Source of the DNA: Adiantum capillus-veneris
Taxonomy: Eukaryota; Streptophyta; Polypodiopsida; Polypodiales; Pteridaceae
DNA length: 64,000 nt
Direction of reading: 5' to 3'
Assembly: GCA_014529385.2 (NCBI GenBank)
Contig: CM043962.1
Coordinates: 90,875,180-90,939,179, forward strand
Of this stretch, positions 21,811 to 32,702 are shown one piece after another. The notes under the pieces are model-generated. The model was not told the DNA's origin. It saw only the letters and a list, made by a program, of their open reading frames with translations, and searched no databases. How positions within the stretch are numbered: the stretch's first letter is position 1; each line of letters opens with the position of its first letter. A program made the translations under genes and the position numbers.

Positions 21811-21850
21811 TATAAAAAGAAATACCGAGAGGGGCGCCAGTCTTTGGGGC
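21811..21850 (+). promoter_or_regulatory. Conserved LTR motif next to the poly(A)-like region (B)
   Basis: ATATAAAAAGAAATACCG followed by AGAGGGGCGCCAGTC and TTTGGGGCC. Versions occur in seven other LTR copies of several families (see findings). In the C LTRs the AT-rich part is AATAAA, so a role in RNA 3'-end formation at the R region is plausible. Confidence 0.6.
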
Positions 21851-21977
21851 CAATATCTCTAGGCACGGAACTCCACCGGGCCAGTGCAAATCTATTGTGA
21901 TCTGTGAATTGTTTTGGAGTGGTTATTTGGTGTTGTCGCGGTTGATTATTGACTTGGAGTGTCCAAGTTTGTTACAG

Positions 21978-21989
21978 TGGTATTAGAGC
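21978..21989 (+). other. Primer binding site of B
   Basis: TGGTATTAGAGC starts one base after the LTR end. It is the methionine-tRNA-type site with one change from the TGGTATCAGAGC of D. Confidence 0.85.
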
Positions 21990-22049
21990 ACGGCCGATTT
22001 CTCTTCTACGGGAAATCCGATCCCCAAATTTTTTTTTCCGCGGCACCTA

Positions 22050-24262
22050 TGGCTTCAGGCAATGATCAGTCGACTCCCTTTGCATCTGGAGATGCGGGTA
22101 ACGATCACAACGAAGATTCCGGCACGGAGTATGGCCCGCCTAGGCCTACTCCAGCGGAGCAGCGAGAGATGGAGCGTCGAAAATTGATCGATGATGCAAC
22201 AAAGATGATGCTCAATTTTGCCAAGGACCCGAAGATGGCAAAATATATGAACCAGACCTCTTTGGAAGAGGTACAGAGGGAGTGGCAGAGAACCACAACA
22301 CCACTCCCGAAACCCGCTCTCAAGAAACCTTCTGCCTCCAAGAAATATACGGAGAAGGAACTAGAGAACGTGGTTGATGCACGGATTGCTCAGCTTTTCG
22401 ACGTGCAAAAGAAAGGCAAAAAGCAGAACAAAGGTACTGACTTCCCGGGATATTTGGGTCGTCAGTCGACATTCGACAAAGCAAAGAAACTGAAGAAGCG
22501 CGTCAAGTTTGAAGGCCTACCCAGTTCTTCTTCTTCTTTTGACAGTTCTTCTAGCTCTTCAGACTCGAGCGAAGAAGACAGGAAAAGCAAAAAGCGAAGC
22601 AAGAAACAACGCTTCGGAAAGGGCAAGAAAAAGGCAAGGAAATCTAAGTCTCGCCCAGTGAGTGACACTTCTACAGAGGACTCGTCTACGGACAGTTCAG
22701 ACTCTAACAACGGAAACTTTTATGCGAACAAGAGGAATTTTTACAAAGCCAACCAGTATGACTTTCTCGAAGATAAAAGCAAGAAAGTCCGAGAGTTTAA
22801 GGAAGGTGGCCAAGCACTTAAGTTTGATACTTTTTCGGGATACTCCGATGCTTCGAAGGCTTTGTCTTTTATACAGCAGTTTGACATCGCTTTCGCGGGA
22901 GGACGCTATTCAGAGCACTCCAAGATTCGGAGAGCTACCTCTTATTTTAAGGGGAATGCTCGCACTTGGTGGTCCACGCTTCTATTAAGCAAGACTGTGC
23001 CAATTACATGGCTGAAATTCAAGAGGCTTTTTATTTCTTCTTGGTTGACTCAAGAGTTTGAGCGAGATATACGAGCTGCTTGGAACCATCTCTGGATGAC
23101 TAAGAGCGATACAGTGAATTCTTACTGTGAAAGGTTTTGGAACTCTTTTCTACCTGCCTCTTCATTCAAGAAGATCTCGTTCAGAGAACAGATTGAGCGG
23201 TTTACATTGGGTCTACCTACAGAGATCCGAAACCATTGCTTGGAACAGAAGTCAGCTTCTATTCAGGAGTTGATGAGTCATGTGAAGCGGGGCTTTGCAA
23301 TTCACTCTGGCAGTCTGACCTACCCCACAGATGAGGTCACGACACAACGCACCGGACAGACTTCTGGGAATGAAAGTAGAAAAAGAAAGAGCAACCCAGA
23401 GAAAAAGGATGCACGACCCAGACTTACTCCTCAGGAGCGGACTCGCTACATCAGGGAGGGGAAGTGCCTTGGATGCGGGGAAACTGGACATATCTCTGCG
23501 AAGTGCCCTAAAAAGGCACAGAAAGAACAGAATGACAAGGACGACGAAAGGCCTGAGAGTTCGAGAGCAGCTGAGGACCGTGTACGAAAAGGCAAGATGA
23601 AAACAGGACTGGTTCCAGATTGTGTGGGTAGTGATCCCGACACCATGGATGAGAGTACAGAACTTTGCCGAGCTTGGGGCAAAGTGAAAGATCAAGAGGC
23701 CCTGATTTTCTTTGATGGAGGAGCCAAGGCCAACTTCATTTCACCGGAATTGGCGGCGCGGCTCGAGATTACTCCCGATCGGATGGGACCACTTGCAGAG
23801 GCAGTTCTAGCGGCACCCGGCAGGGACGTAGCCATTACACCTGTCATTGGCAAACTTCGGTTGCATTGTCAGGGGTATTTGGGGCATGAGGACTTCTTCA
23901 TAATGCCTTTGGAGGGTTGTGATGTTCTCTTAGGGATTCCTTGGTACCACAAGAACAACGCCGTGGTCGATTATCGGGCGAGACAAGCGACTTTGACTAC
24001 AGAAAAGGGCAGAACAATTGTACTTGATATTAAACTGAAGGGCGAGTCTGTCCCTATTATATCGGCTTCGGCCATTTCAAAATTAATGAAATCCAGTCTG
24101 TTTGTTTACTCGATCTTTATGAAAGAGTTGAGTGATGATGATAGGACAAATATGTCTAAACTTGATAAAGAACGCCAAGATTTTCTACACCCTCACGCCG
24201 ATTGCTTCTCAGAAGACCTGCCAGGAGAGTTACCACTTGCTCGTCCTGAAGATCATACCATT
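22050..24262 (+). CDS. B gag and aspartic protease
   Basis: The open frame extends back to 21959, but MASGNDQS at 22050 is the likelier start because it lies after the primer site. Order: acidic N-terminus; a Ser/Lys-rich basic region (about residues 170-240); the gag core EFKEGGQALKFDTFSGY, ATSYFKGNARTWWSTLL and FREQIERFTLGLP; and the zinc knuckle CLGCGETGHISAKC (C-x2-C-x4-H-x4-C). The protease follows with ALIFFDGGAKANFIS, where DGG replaces the usual DSG/DTG, and CDVLLGIPWYHKN. The frame is open to LPLARPEDHT and then hits the 17-base duplication. Gag forms the particle; the protease should cleave the polyprotein. Confidence 0.88.
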
Positions 24263-24279
24263 CTGAAGATCATACCATT
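24246..24279 (+). repeat. 17-base tandem duplication that breaks the B polyprotein
   Basis: CTGAAGATCATACCATT occurs twice back to back (24246-24262 and 24263-24279). Seventeen is not a multiple of three, so the frame shifts and ends at 24286. With one copy, the protease-RT linker (PEDHT then IDLIPGSTPP) would be continuous. Confidence 0.9.
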
Positions 24280-27016
24280 GATCTGATACCTGGTAGTACA
24301 CCACCGAACCGGCCACCCTACCATGTGAGCCGAGCACAGAATGAAGAGATTATGAACCAAGTGAAAGACCTCTTGGAAAAGGGTCTTGTCCAACCTAGTA
24401 CTTCACCGTATTGCTCTCCAGTGTTGTTGGTTTTGAAGAAAGACGGATCTTGGAGAATGTGCATCGATTATAGAGCTCTCAACAAAATCACCATCAAGAA
24501 CAGATTTCCGATTCCTAGGATCGATGATATACTTGACAGGTTACAGGGATCCTCATGCTTTAGCAGAATTGACTTGAAGAGTGGATATCATCAGATCAGA
24601 ATAGCGCCGGGAGACGTCTACAAGACATCTTTTCGGACGACTTTTGGGTTATTTGAGTTTTTGGTGATGCCTTTTGGCTTAACCAATGCTCCTGCGACAT
24701 TTAACCGGATGATGGATAGGATTTTTCGAGAGTACAGGCTATTTGTTGGCACTTTCTTTGACGACATCATTGTTTTCTCCAAGAATGAGGCAGAACACAG
24801 AGATCATCTGCTTGAGGTTTTTCATGCATTACGAGATCACAAGTTAGTGATTAATGCAAAGAAAAGTGAATTTTTCCTACCAGAGATACACTTTTTGGGA
24901 CACATTGTGTCAGCCGCAGGAGTGCAAATGGATCCGGCCAATATAGAGACTATCCGTAATTGGCCCGACTTGAAGAATGTCCATGAAGTTAGAAGCTTCT
25001 TGGGACTGTGTTTGTACTACAGGCGGTTCATACGAAAGTTTGCAGAGGTTGCTTCCCCTTTGCATATCTTGACATAGAAAGGAGTACCTTTTTCGTGGGG
25101 ACCCACAGAGGTGACTGCCTTTCAGACGTTGAAAGAGAAATTGACTACGGGACCTATTTTGACTTTGTCGGACTTGCAGAAGTCATTCGAAGTATATTGT
25201 GATGCTTGTGGTCGTAGTCTGGGTGCGGTCTTGATGCAAGAAAGCCATGTCATAGCTTACGAGAGCCGTTTGTTCTCAAGGCCGGAGATGACAACACAGA
25301 TTTATGAGAAAGAGCTTTTGGCGGTTATCCATGCTCTTACTGAGTGGCGGCATTACCTACTTGGAGCGGATTTCACTGTCTTTACAGACCATAAGAGTTT
25401 GCGCTACTTCTTGTCACAGAAGCAGCTTTCGGAAAAACAGATGCGGTGGGCGAACATCTTGTCACAGTTCCACTTCCAGATTGTCCATGTGCAGGGACAG
25501 AAGAATGTGGTGGCAGATGCTTTGTCTCGGAAACTGTTGGTTCTGGCTATTTCTGCGATACATCATAGGAGCTTCGAGGATATGGTCGATCAGTATACCA
25601 CAGATACAGATTTTGCAGATATATTCACACGGATACGGGATGGGGAGATAGTAGCTGGATACTCCCTTCGGGAAGGCTACTTGATGAAAAAGACTATGTT
25701 GTGCGTTACACAGCCGTTGAGGGAAAAGGTTATGATTGAATGCCATTGTCCACCTTTTACGGGTCACCGCGGCATTGCTACCACCATGAAAGGGGTAGAG
25801 AGATATTTCTTTTGGCCGAGACTCAAGAAAGATGTGGAAGAGTTTGTGCGCAGTTGCTTGGTATGCCAGAAGGTCAAGTTTAACAGGCATACAGCACAGG
25901 GATTGTTACAGCCTTTACCCATACCCACCTGCCCCTTGGAAAGTATAGCGATGGATTTCATTTTTGATCTCCCGAGAACACAGAGTGGTCACGATAATAT
26001 CTGGACTGTTATTGACAGATTTAGCAAACAGGCTCATTTCATTCTAGTGAAGAAAACAGTCAAGCCGGATCACATTAGCGAGATTGTTTGTGGCCCAGAT
26101 TTTCAGATTACATGGCATGCCTGAGACAATTGTCTCCGACAGAGACCCCAGATTTACGAGTTTGTTTTGGAAGGCAATTTGGGAGAACATTGGCACGCGG
26201 TTGCAGTTCTCGTCATCGTTCCACCCGCAGACTGATGGGCAATCCGAGATTGCCAATTCAGTGGTTCTAGATTTATTGAAGTCTTATATCTCAGATCAGA
26301 AGACTCAATGGGAAAGATATTTACCTTTGGTGGAATTTGCCTACAATAACACGATACACTCGTCGACGGGGAAGGCGCCATTTGGGATTGTTGAAGGTGC
26401 TACAAAGGTTCCACCCTTCCTGAGCACAAAAGATAAGATCTTTGAAGCGGATGAATATACGCGAGATCTGGATACGGCTTTTGCCAAGGTTCGCGAGACT
26501 TTGCAGAAGTCTCAAGAACGACAGAAAAAGGCAGCGGATCGCCATCGTCGCGACATGAAATTGAAGGAGGATGATTGGGTGCTCTTACGTTTTGAGAAGG
26601 CACGCCTACGAAAGAACAAGGGAAAGGAGAGGCTTTTTCCAAAGCTTAGTATGCGATACTACGGCCCTTTCCAGATTACTGAAAAGATAAATGAAGTCTC
26701 CTTCCGACTGAAACTGCCAGATACTTGGAGGATTCACAATGCATTTCATGTGAATCTCTTGAAACCTTTTAAAGGTGATGTGCCTGATGATGGGGAGCCT
26801 GATGAGCAACCCGAAGTGGACGAAAACGAGGAGATCCTTGTTCCTGAAAAGATTTTGGCACATAAGGATACGAAGAATAAGGGTAAAGTCCGAAGGCGGT
26901 TCTTGGTTAAGTTCAAGAATTATCCTGCACTTGATGCGAAGTGGATGGAGGAGGAGGACCTAGCAGATACTCCTCAGATTGTGAAACTTTACCTCGATGC
27001 TTTTGGTTTAGCATAG
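24280..27016 (+). pseudogene. B pol: reverse transcriptase, RNase H, integrase, chromodomain
   Basis: RT: KKDGSWRMCIDYRALNKI, DLKSGYHQIRI, MPFGLTNAPATFNRMMDRIF and GTFFDDIIVFSK (the catalytic FFDD box). A TAG at 25075-25077 replaces a probable CAG at the connection. RNase H: VYCDACGRSLGAVL, YEKELLAVIHAL, FTDHKSLRYFL. Integrase: H-H-C-C finger (GHRGIATTM...CLVCQK), core Asp in MDFIFDLPRTQ and VIDRF, a frameshift near 26086, then IVSDRDPRFTS and FHPQTDGQSE carrying the final acidic residue. A GKERLFPKLS block and a C-terminal chromodomain (RRRFLVKFKNYPALDAKWM) finish it. The chromodomain would steer integration to marked chromatin. Three lesions make it inactive in spite of young LTRs. Confidence 0.9.
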
Positions 27017-27420
27017 TCTACTCCAAATGGAACCCAGAATTCAGCTTGGCCGAGGATTTGGTGCAGTGGGATGCACAAGAGGGGAGTCACTCCACTCCTT
27101 TGTCAACAGATGCCTTGATTTAGATACTAGAGTCACTGATGTCTCTTTGAGCTTCAGGGATACTGAGAGCTGACAGTATTCTGCTGTATGACTTTATGAA
27201 ATGGAATTCCTGATTATGATACTGATTTGTTCTTGACTTCTTATGAGTGCAGGAACTGATAGACGAAATGACTGCAGCATTTTGGTCTACTTGATCTCGA
27301 ATAGACATGGTTGCAATAGGGGTTAGTCAATCGGACATCGATGAGGTCCCGATTGGACCTAGATGTGATTGCTAGCTACATTGCCGATAAATCATGGTCT
27401 AAGATCCGAATGAATGTTGA

Positions 27421-27475
27421 ATGTCATGTGATGTCCTGTGATGTCTGGTGATGTCCTGTGATGTCGTGTGATGTG
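27421..27475 (+). repeat. 10-base tandem repeat in the B 3' untranslated region
   Basis: Five to six copies of ATGTCCTGTG with single changes, between the chromodomain stop and the polypurine tract. The rest of 27017-27601 shows no gene. Confidence 0.8.
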
Positions 27476-27601
27476 ACTGTCGATTTTGTACATGTGCTAG
27501 ATGTGTGTTCCTAGTACGTAGGTACTAACAGTCAGTGTCTGCTAAGACGGTTTATGGCTTTTGTCGGTTTTGCAGGCGTAATCGCGGTCGATTACAATGC
27601 T

Positions 27602-27616
27602 TTCAAGAGGGGGGTA
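27602..27616 (+). other. Polypurine tract of B
   Basis: TTCAAGAGGGGGGTA directly before the 3' LTR. Confidence 0.85.
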
Positions 27617-28221
27617 TGTCACAAAGTGATGACGTGGCTGACAGCAGAAACCCTAAAATTCCTGCAAACCCTAAAATCTGCCAGAAACCCTAATTCGCAG
27701 CAAACCCTAATTTCTGGAAACCCTAACTGCTGGCTGAAACCCTAATTTCTGGCGCCAGTGCCACGTGGCAGGGTTGTACGGATTTTCCGGAAATTGCGCC
27801 GCAATTTGCGTTGGCAGCTTTTGGGCGTTCCTTTTTGCATGAAAGAGAGAGAACTTGCTTTTTTTTTAATTAAAAAAAAGAGACTCTCTCTAAGAGAGAG
27901 AACTGATGCTTTTGATTTTGAAAGCTTTTGGGGCTCTGCTTTTGGGCATCCCTTGTACCTTTAAATATGTGGAGAGGGCTTCACTTCTCAGAGCATCTGG
28001 ACGCAGAGTCTGAGAGTGAAACCCTAGCCACTCTCTTGTACTTTGATCTGATTAATATAAAAAGAAATACCGAAAGGGGCGCCAGTCTTTGGGGCCAATA
28101 TCTCTAGGCACGGAACTCCGCCGGGCCAGTGCAAATCTATTGTGATCTGTGAATTGTTTTGAAGTGGTTATTTGGTGCTGTCGCGGTTGATTATTGACTT
28201 GGAGTGTCCAAGTTTGTTATA
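27617..28221 (+). repeat. 3' LTR of B
   Basis: 605 bases, TGTCACAAAG...GTTATA (CA changed to TA at the end). Same order of telobox array, TATA-like box and poly(A)-region motif as the 5' copy. Confidence 0.93.
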
Positions 28222-28226
28222 GAAAA

Positions 28227-30425
28227 AGAGAAGGATGCATGAACTTTTGAAGGAGGAGCAAGAGGTGATCAGATTTAAGAAAGAGCCCAAGAAAGCATGG
28301 CGCAACATGAAAGGAAAAAAGGAGGATATAATGGGAAATTTCAGCATGGACGAAATGTATGTATATGCACAAACACTCTATGCCCGCTCCCACCGATGCT
28401 CAAATAATGATGAATGCTGAAATTCAGGTTGACACTAAGGAACCTATAACTTTTGCAGCGGCTTTGAGAGGTTTGAAAAAACTAGCCACTGGGAAAGCCT
28501 TTGACATTTTGCACTTCAACTCCGAAATGCTGAAATGGTCGGGCAATGAAGCCAAGAAATGGATACACTGCATGATAAATCAAGCTATCCACCAAGGCAT
28601 GCCTGAAGATTGGCAAGAGAATTGGGTCAAAGCTTTGTTTAAAGGTGGAGACCGTAACCTACTCACGAATTACCGCACCATCATGGTGGGCTCTTGCATG
28701 GCAAAACTTTTTGGGAGCTTGATAGAAAAGGATATTAGCACATGGGCTGAAAATAGTGGAAAGAGGGCTCTCGGTCAAGCAGGTTTTAGAGCAAAACATA
28801 GTACCATAGATCACTTGATTACAATCTGGATTATGATGGAAGAGGGGCGACTCAAGGGGAAACTATGTACTGCTGTTTTGTGGACTTTAAGAAAGCGTTT
28901 GATATGGTACCTCGTCATGGGTTATGGTCCCGTATGGAGACCATTGGGGTTCCCATACACTTGAGGGTTGCGGTGGCATGCCTATACCATGCGGTTCGAT
29001 GTAAACTGAAAATGCAAATAGGCTTCTCCAAAGAGTTCTTTAGCACAATAGGGGTCAAACAAGGATGCCCTCTGTCCCCAACATTATTTGGGCTATGCAT
29101 AGATGAGCTTGAGGACTTTATCTACCAAACGACGCAAGATAATGGAGATGCACCAAACATAGGTCTCATTACTTTGCTGCTACTCATTTATGCTGATGAT
29201 GTGGTTCTTTTAGCGCATAGCATGTCTCTCTTGCAAAAACTTTTGGGTGTGGTACATACTTGCCACAGGACTTTCAGTGAATGTCATGAAAACAAAATGT
29301 ATGGCGATTTGTACACACAAATCAAAGGATCAGCCCACCCTTATGTATGATGGGCAAGAGATTCAAGCAGTGGACAACTTTAAATACTTGGGCATCATTA
29401 TACCCTCGAATCATAGATGGGGGCAATGTGCAAAAACAAGAATTGAAGCAGGACAAGCAAGGTATTACGAGTTTGAAAACATGTGCAAACAAAGCGTCAC
29501 TAGAAGGTGGGAAATAAAGTCTATGGCTTTCAATGCGTGTGTGGTCCAAACGCTATTGTATGGGGTAGAGGTATGGGGACCAAGTATTCCGGCCAGCACA
29601 TGGAATGACATTGAGAAAATTCAGAAAAGGTTCTTATGTAGACATATGGGGATAAAAACCACAACACCATACTCAGTGATGCTATTGGAGACTAAACAAA
29701 GACCATTGGAAATGCTTGCCTTGCAAAGAATGCATAGATATCTCTTGAAGGTGAAGTTGATGCCTCATAACCGTTTGCCTCACATAGCATGGGAGGTAGG
29801 ATGTAAGCCGCAAAAGAACCACAAAAGCAAGTTTCTCACCTCTAGCCTTGTTGAGGACATCAGGAAATGGTTCTCTAAATGGAATGTGGGAGCACATGTG
29901 GACATGCATGTAGAGGCAGGTACCGAGCATGAGCACGAGCTGAATTTTGAACTACAATTACTTGAGGCCCTCCACAGCAAATGGAAGAATGCAATGCACA
30001 GGTCCAAGTTTGAATACTATTGCAAGCACATAAACACGAGATACTGGGAAGAGTACAAGACCGGGGAAACCCAAATACATATCAGGACACCCATGTCTTA
30101 CCGTGCGAGACGGGCCATCACCTTGATGCGGACAAGATCACACATGCTCAAAAGTGAAACGGGAGGATGGCTGAATATTGATGCAAACATGAGGAGATGC
30201 ACTCAATGTAACTTGAACTCATTGGAAAATGAGGCACATGTAACCCTTGAATGTCCACCATATGCACACATTCGGGTCGACTTTCCCCAACTTATTCAAG
30301 GATGTACTACATTTGAGGAGCTTCTCTCAAGAACACATCCCTCTCCAGTAGCACTAGGCATCTATCTTGCCAAAGTGCTAGAACATCACACCACACTCAC
30401 AAACAAAATCACCACAGAATCATGA
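28227..30425 (+). pseudogene. LINE-2 ORF2: reverse transcriptase and C-terminal zinc finger
   Basis: Continuation after the B insertion: KPITF-like block EPITFAAALRGLKKLATGKA, LFKGGDRNLLTNYRTI, QAGFRAKHSTIDHL, then DFKKAFDMVPRHGLW (palm motif A), GVKQGCPLSPTLFGLCIDEL, LLLIYADDVVLLAHS (catalytic YADD) and FKYLGIIIPSN. The long C-terminal part ends with CTQCNLNS...NEAHVTLEC, a C-x2-C-x9-H-x4-C finger shared with LINE-1. Frameshifts lie near 28400, 28890 and 29260. This architecture lacks the plant-L1 zf-RVT seen in LINE-3 and LINE-4, so it is a second LINE lineage, perhaps I/CR1/Jockey-like. Confidence 0.82.
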
Positions 30426-30531
30426 CACGTCCCCTCCTTCACATGGGAAGGGGGGAGTCTCATATATGAGATTTTGGGTCCCAAGGGTCATTTTGGCCCC
30501 CCGAGGACGTAAATACATCATCATCATGATC

Positions 30532-30534
<3 letters not shown>

Positions 30535-30585
<51 letters not shown>
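30535..30585. repeat. CT microsatellite after LINE-2
   Basis: About 50 bases of CT following CATCATCATGATCATCAT. The next 160 bases end GCTGCACCTGACATTGG, resembling the D LTR end and primer junction, so the CT tract may belong to a D-like LTR remnant rather than to LINE-2. Confidence 0.7.
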
Positions 30586-30587
<2 letters not shown>

Positions 30588-30764
30588 CACATCTCTAGCG
30601 CTCTCTCATTCCCTCTCTTCAAGGAAAGGTAAAAGGAACCATCATTTAGCTAAAGGAAAACACTAACGCAAGGAAGGAAGAAAAGATTTTTGGAATTGTA
30701 AAACCTAGATCTTCACCATTTCAATGCTGCTGCACCTGACATTGGACACAATACATTTGTTGAT

Positions 30765-32198
30765 GTGGATAATGGATTCAAGCAGATCAATACACACAGG
30801 ATCTGGAGATTGCTTTGCTAAGGTAAAGGATGCTTTACTGAAGTCTCAAGAATGGTTGGTTGCTACTCCAATTTGAGAAAGCATCAATAAGGGGAGGCTT
30901 TTGTCAAATCTTAGTATGCTATACTACTGGCCCTTCGAGGTTCAGGAAAAGATCAACCATGTATCCTTTCATCTGAAGGTTCCAGATACACATTGCGTTT
31001 CATGTGAGCTTGTTTAGACCTTTCAAAGTGAGGTGCCAGAGGTCACGAAGCCGGAGCTACAACCACCTAGTACTAGCGCACAAGGAAATGAAAGTGAAGG
31101 ATAAGGTGGTCCACCGATAATTTGGTCAAGAGCAGGAACTATTCAGCTCTTGATGCAAAGCGGATGGAGGAGGAAGACTTAGCAGATCTCCTCAGTTACT
31201 AAAGATGTACCTTTAGGCTTTGGTTTAGCATCATCTATTCTATAAGTGCACGTCGAATGAGCAGGTTGAATATGGTGGGGTGTGTGCTACACAAGAGGGG
31301 AGCCACTCGTCTCCTAGATGGAATTACCTAGATGGAATGGAGTCTTTAATTTCTTCTTGAGATTTTAGAGATATTGACAGGCTGACAATATTGTACGAAG
31401 TGATTTTATGAAAAGCTGTACATTGAAATGGGAATTCCCAAAGAACTGATCGATCAATGTATTCATGCAAACATGTGTTTGTTTGAATGTGAGAGGTGAA
31501 ATGTCTGCAACATTTTGCTCTACTCACCGGCACATGATTGATATGATGAATTTAGTGCATCTAGATGTTTGCTAGTGGTCAGTGAGAATGGCTAAACAAT
31601 TTATTTCATTTGTGAATGTGATCCTAGCGTATCAAGGGTTCTATCTGGATGAGATGATTGAATACGAATCCTAGCGCATCAAAAGTTTCGAAAGGATGAG
31701 ATGGCGGGATAGTAATCTATATGCATCATTAATTTTGGAATAGATGAGATGACTAGCTTCATGTTTGCATTTGAGTGTTTAGTGTGAACGATGTGATGAT
31801 CCGAAATCTAGTGTGGATTAGGATTTCTGTAGATGTCTGCTTTCTGGATGTATTGTCTTGTGGGGATGGTCGTTGGGATGTCTACATGAAAACTGAGAAG
31901 TGATGTGAATATGATAGTAACGAGATTTAGTAGATCAAGATATCGATGAAAAGATTAGCGCGGTTTGACTGTGATTGCTAAATAAGTTACAATGATCATG
32001 ATTTGTATCTGAGATCTTAACGGGGATAATGATGTGAATGTGAGGTGACCGTTCAGTGACTGTTGTCTTTGTGCAAGTGCTAGATATGTGTAGTGTGGTG
32101 CATGGGTACCATTCAATGTCTATTGAGCTAGTTTTTGTCCTTTGTTTGTTTTGTAGGCATAATTGAGGGCGATTACTTTTCTTTAAGGGGGCGTGGGG
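30765..32198 (+). pseudogene. F: integrase C-terminus, chromodomain and 3' UTR of a decayed chromovirus
   Basis: The plus strand carries diverged counterparts of B: FAKVKDALLKSQE, then GRLLSNLSMLYYWPFEVQEKI, a chromodomain ghost at about 31080-31205 (HKEMKVKDKV..., LDAK-like with stops), and CACAAGAGGGGAGCCACTC (as in B near 27074). About 950 bases of untranslated DNA follow with no further gene. All frames are broken. It ends in a G-rich polypurine tract (TTAAGGGGGCGTGGGGGG) before its LTR. Confidence 0.7.
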
Positions 32199-32702
32199 GG
32201 GTCACAAATGCAATGATGTGGACTTCCTTTTAGAGAGGCCCCGTTTAAAGCGCTTGAAAGTGGCCGAAACAAAGGGCATGAGTTTGGAACCTCAAAATAT
32301 GATGATGTGGCGCTTGTACCGACATCTTGGAATTTGCGGTGGATTTTTAGGGAATCTCGAATTAATAAGGATGTCCCATGTGGACGCCATGCCGCCAGCA
32401 TTTCTTATATTTGATGCTTTTTGGTCTCGGGCCTTTAAATATGAGCCTTGAAGGCCCCCCTCTGGCAGTCTACAACATGCAGATTGCAGAGGAGGTGCTT
32501 CTTGGCCATTGTACTTTGTGAATCATCATTAAAGAAAGAAATACCGAAAGGGACGCAAGTCTTTGGGGTTAGTGCATGTGGAAGCGGAACTCCACCACTT
32601 CGTATCAACTCCCCTCTCTCTCTTTGTTCAAGTTCAGCTGTTGCAGTTTCTGTTCGTGCGTTGCTAGTGATTACTCGCTTGGGTGTCCAAGCCTGTTAAA
32701 CA
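32199..32702 (+). repeat. 3' LTR of F
   Basis: About 504 bases; the start has lost TG (now GGTCACAAATG) and the end is TGTTAAACA. It shares with B the CTTTAAATATGAG TATA-like site (about 32436) and AAGAAATACCGAAAGGGACG (about 32535). It was inserted into element H, whose frame resumes on the other strand at 32703. Confidence 0.72.

Larger units (their letters stand above)
21372..21976 (+). repeat. 5' LTR of B
   Basis: 605 bases, TGTCACAAAG...GTTACA. In order: a telobox array (21403-21500), a short inverted repeat CTCTCTCTAAGAGAGAG (about 21640), a probable TATA box in CTTTAAATATG (about 21713), and the AT-rich poly(A)-like region with AAGAAATACCGAGAGGGGCG (about 21817). Confidence 0.93.
21372..28221 (+). 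mobile_element. B: young Ty3/gypsy chromovirus inserted in LINE-2
   Basis: 6850 bases with 605-base LTRs at both ends, target duplication GAAAA (21367-21371 and 28222-28226), a primer site, one gag-pol reading path ending in a chromodomain, and a polypurine tract. I count roughly 10 differences between the LTRs (about 98% identity by eye). Pol is nevertheless broken three times: a 17-base duplication, a TAG and a small deletion. It is the youngest complete-structure chromovirus in the window. Confidence 0.93.
19028..30530 (+). mobile_element. LINE-2: nearly full-length non-LTR retrotransposon split by element B
   Basis: A 5' leader with a CT array, ORF1 (19291-20131), ORF2 endonuclease (20216-21371), the B insertion (21372-28221), ORF2 reverse transcriptase and finger (28227-30425), then a 3' UTR ending in CATCATCAT repeats near 30530. 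Removing B and one GAAAA copy restores MLKRK then RRMHELLKEE in frame. One in-frame TGA and several frameshifts inactivate it. A CT array of unclear ownership follows. Confidence 0.85.
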
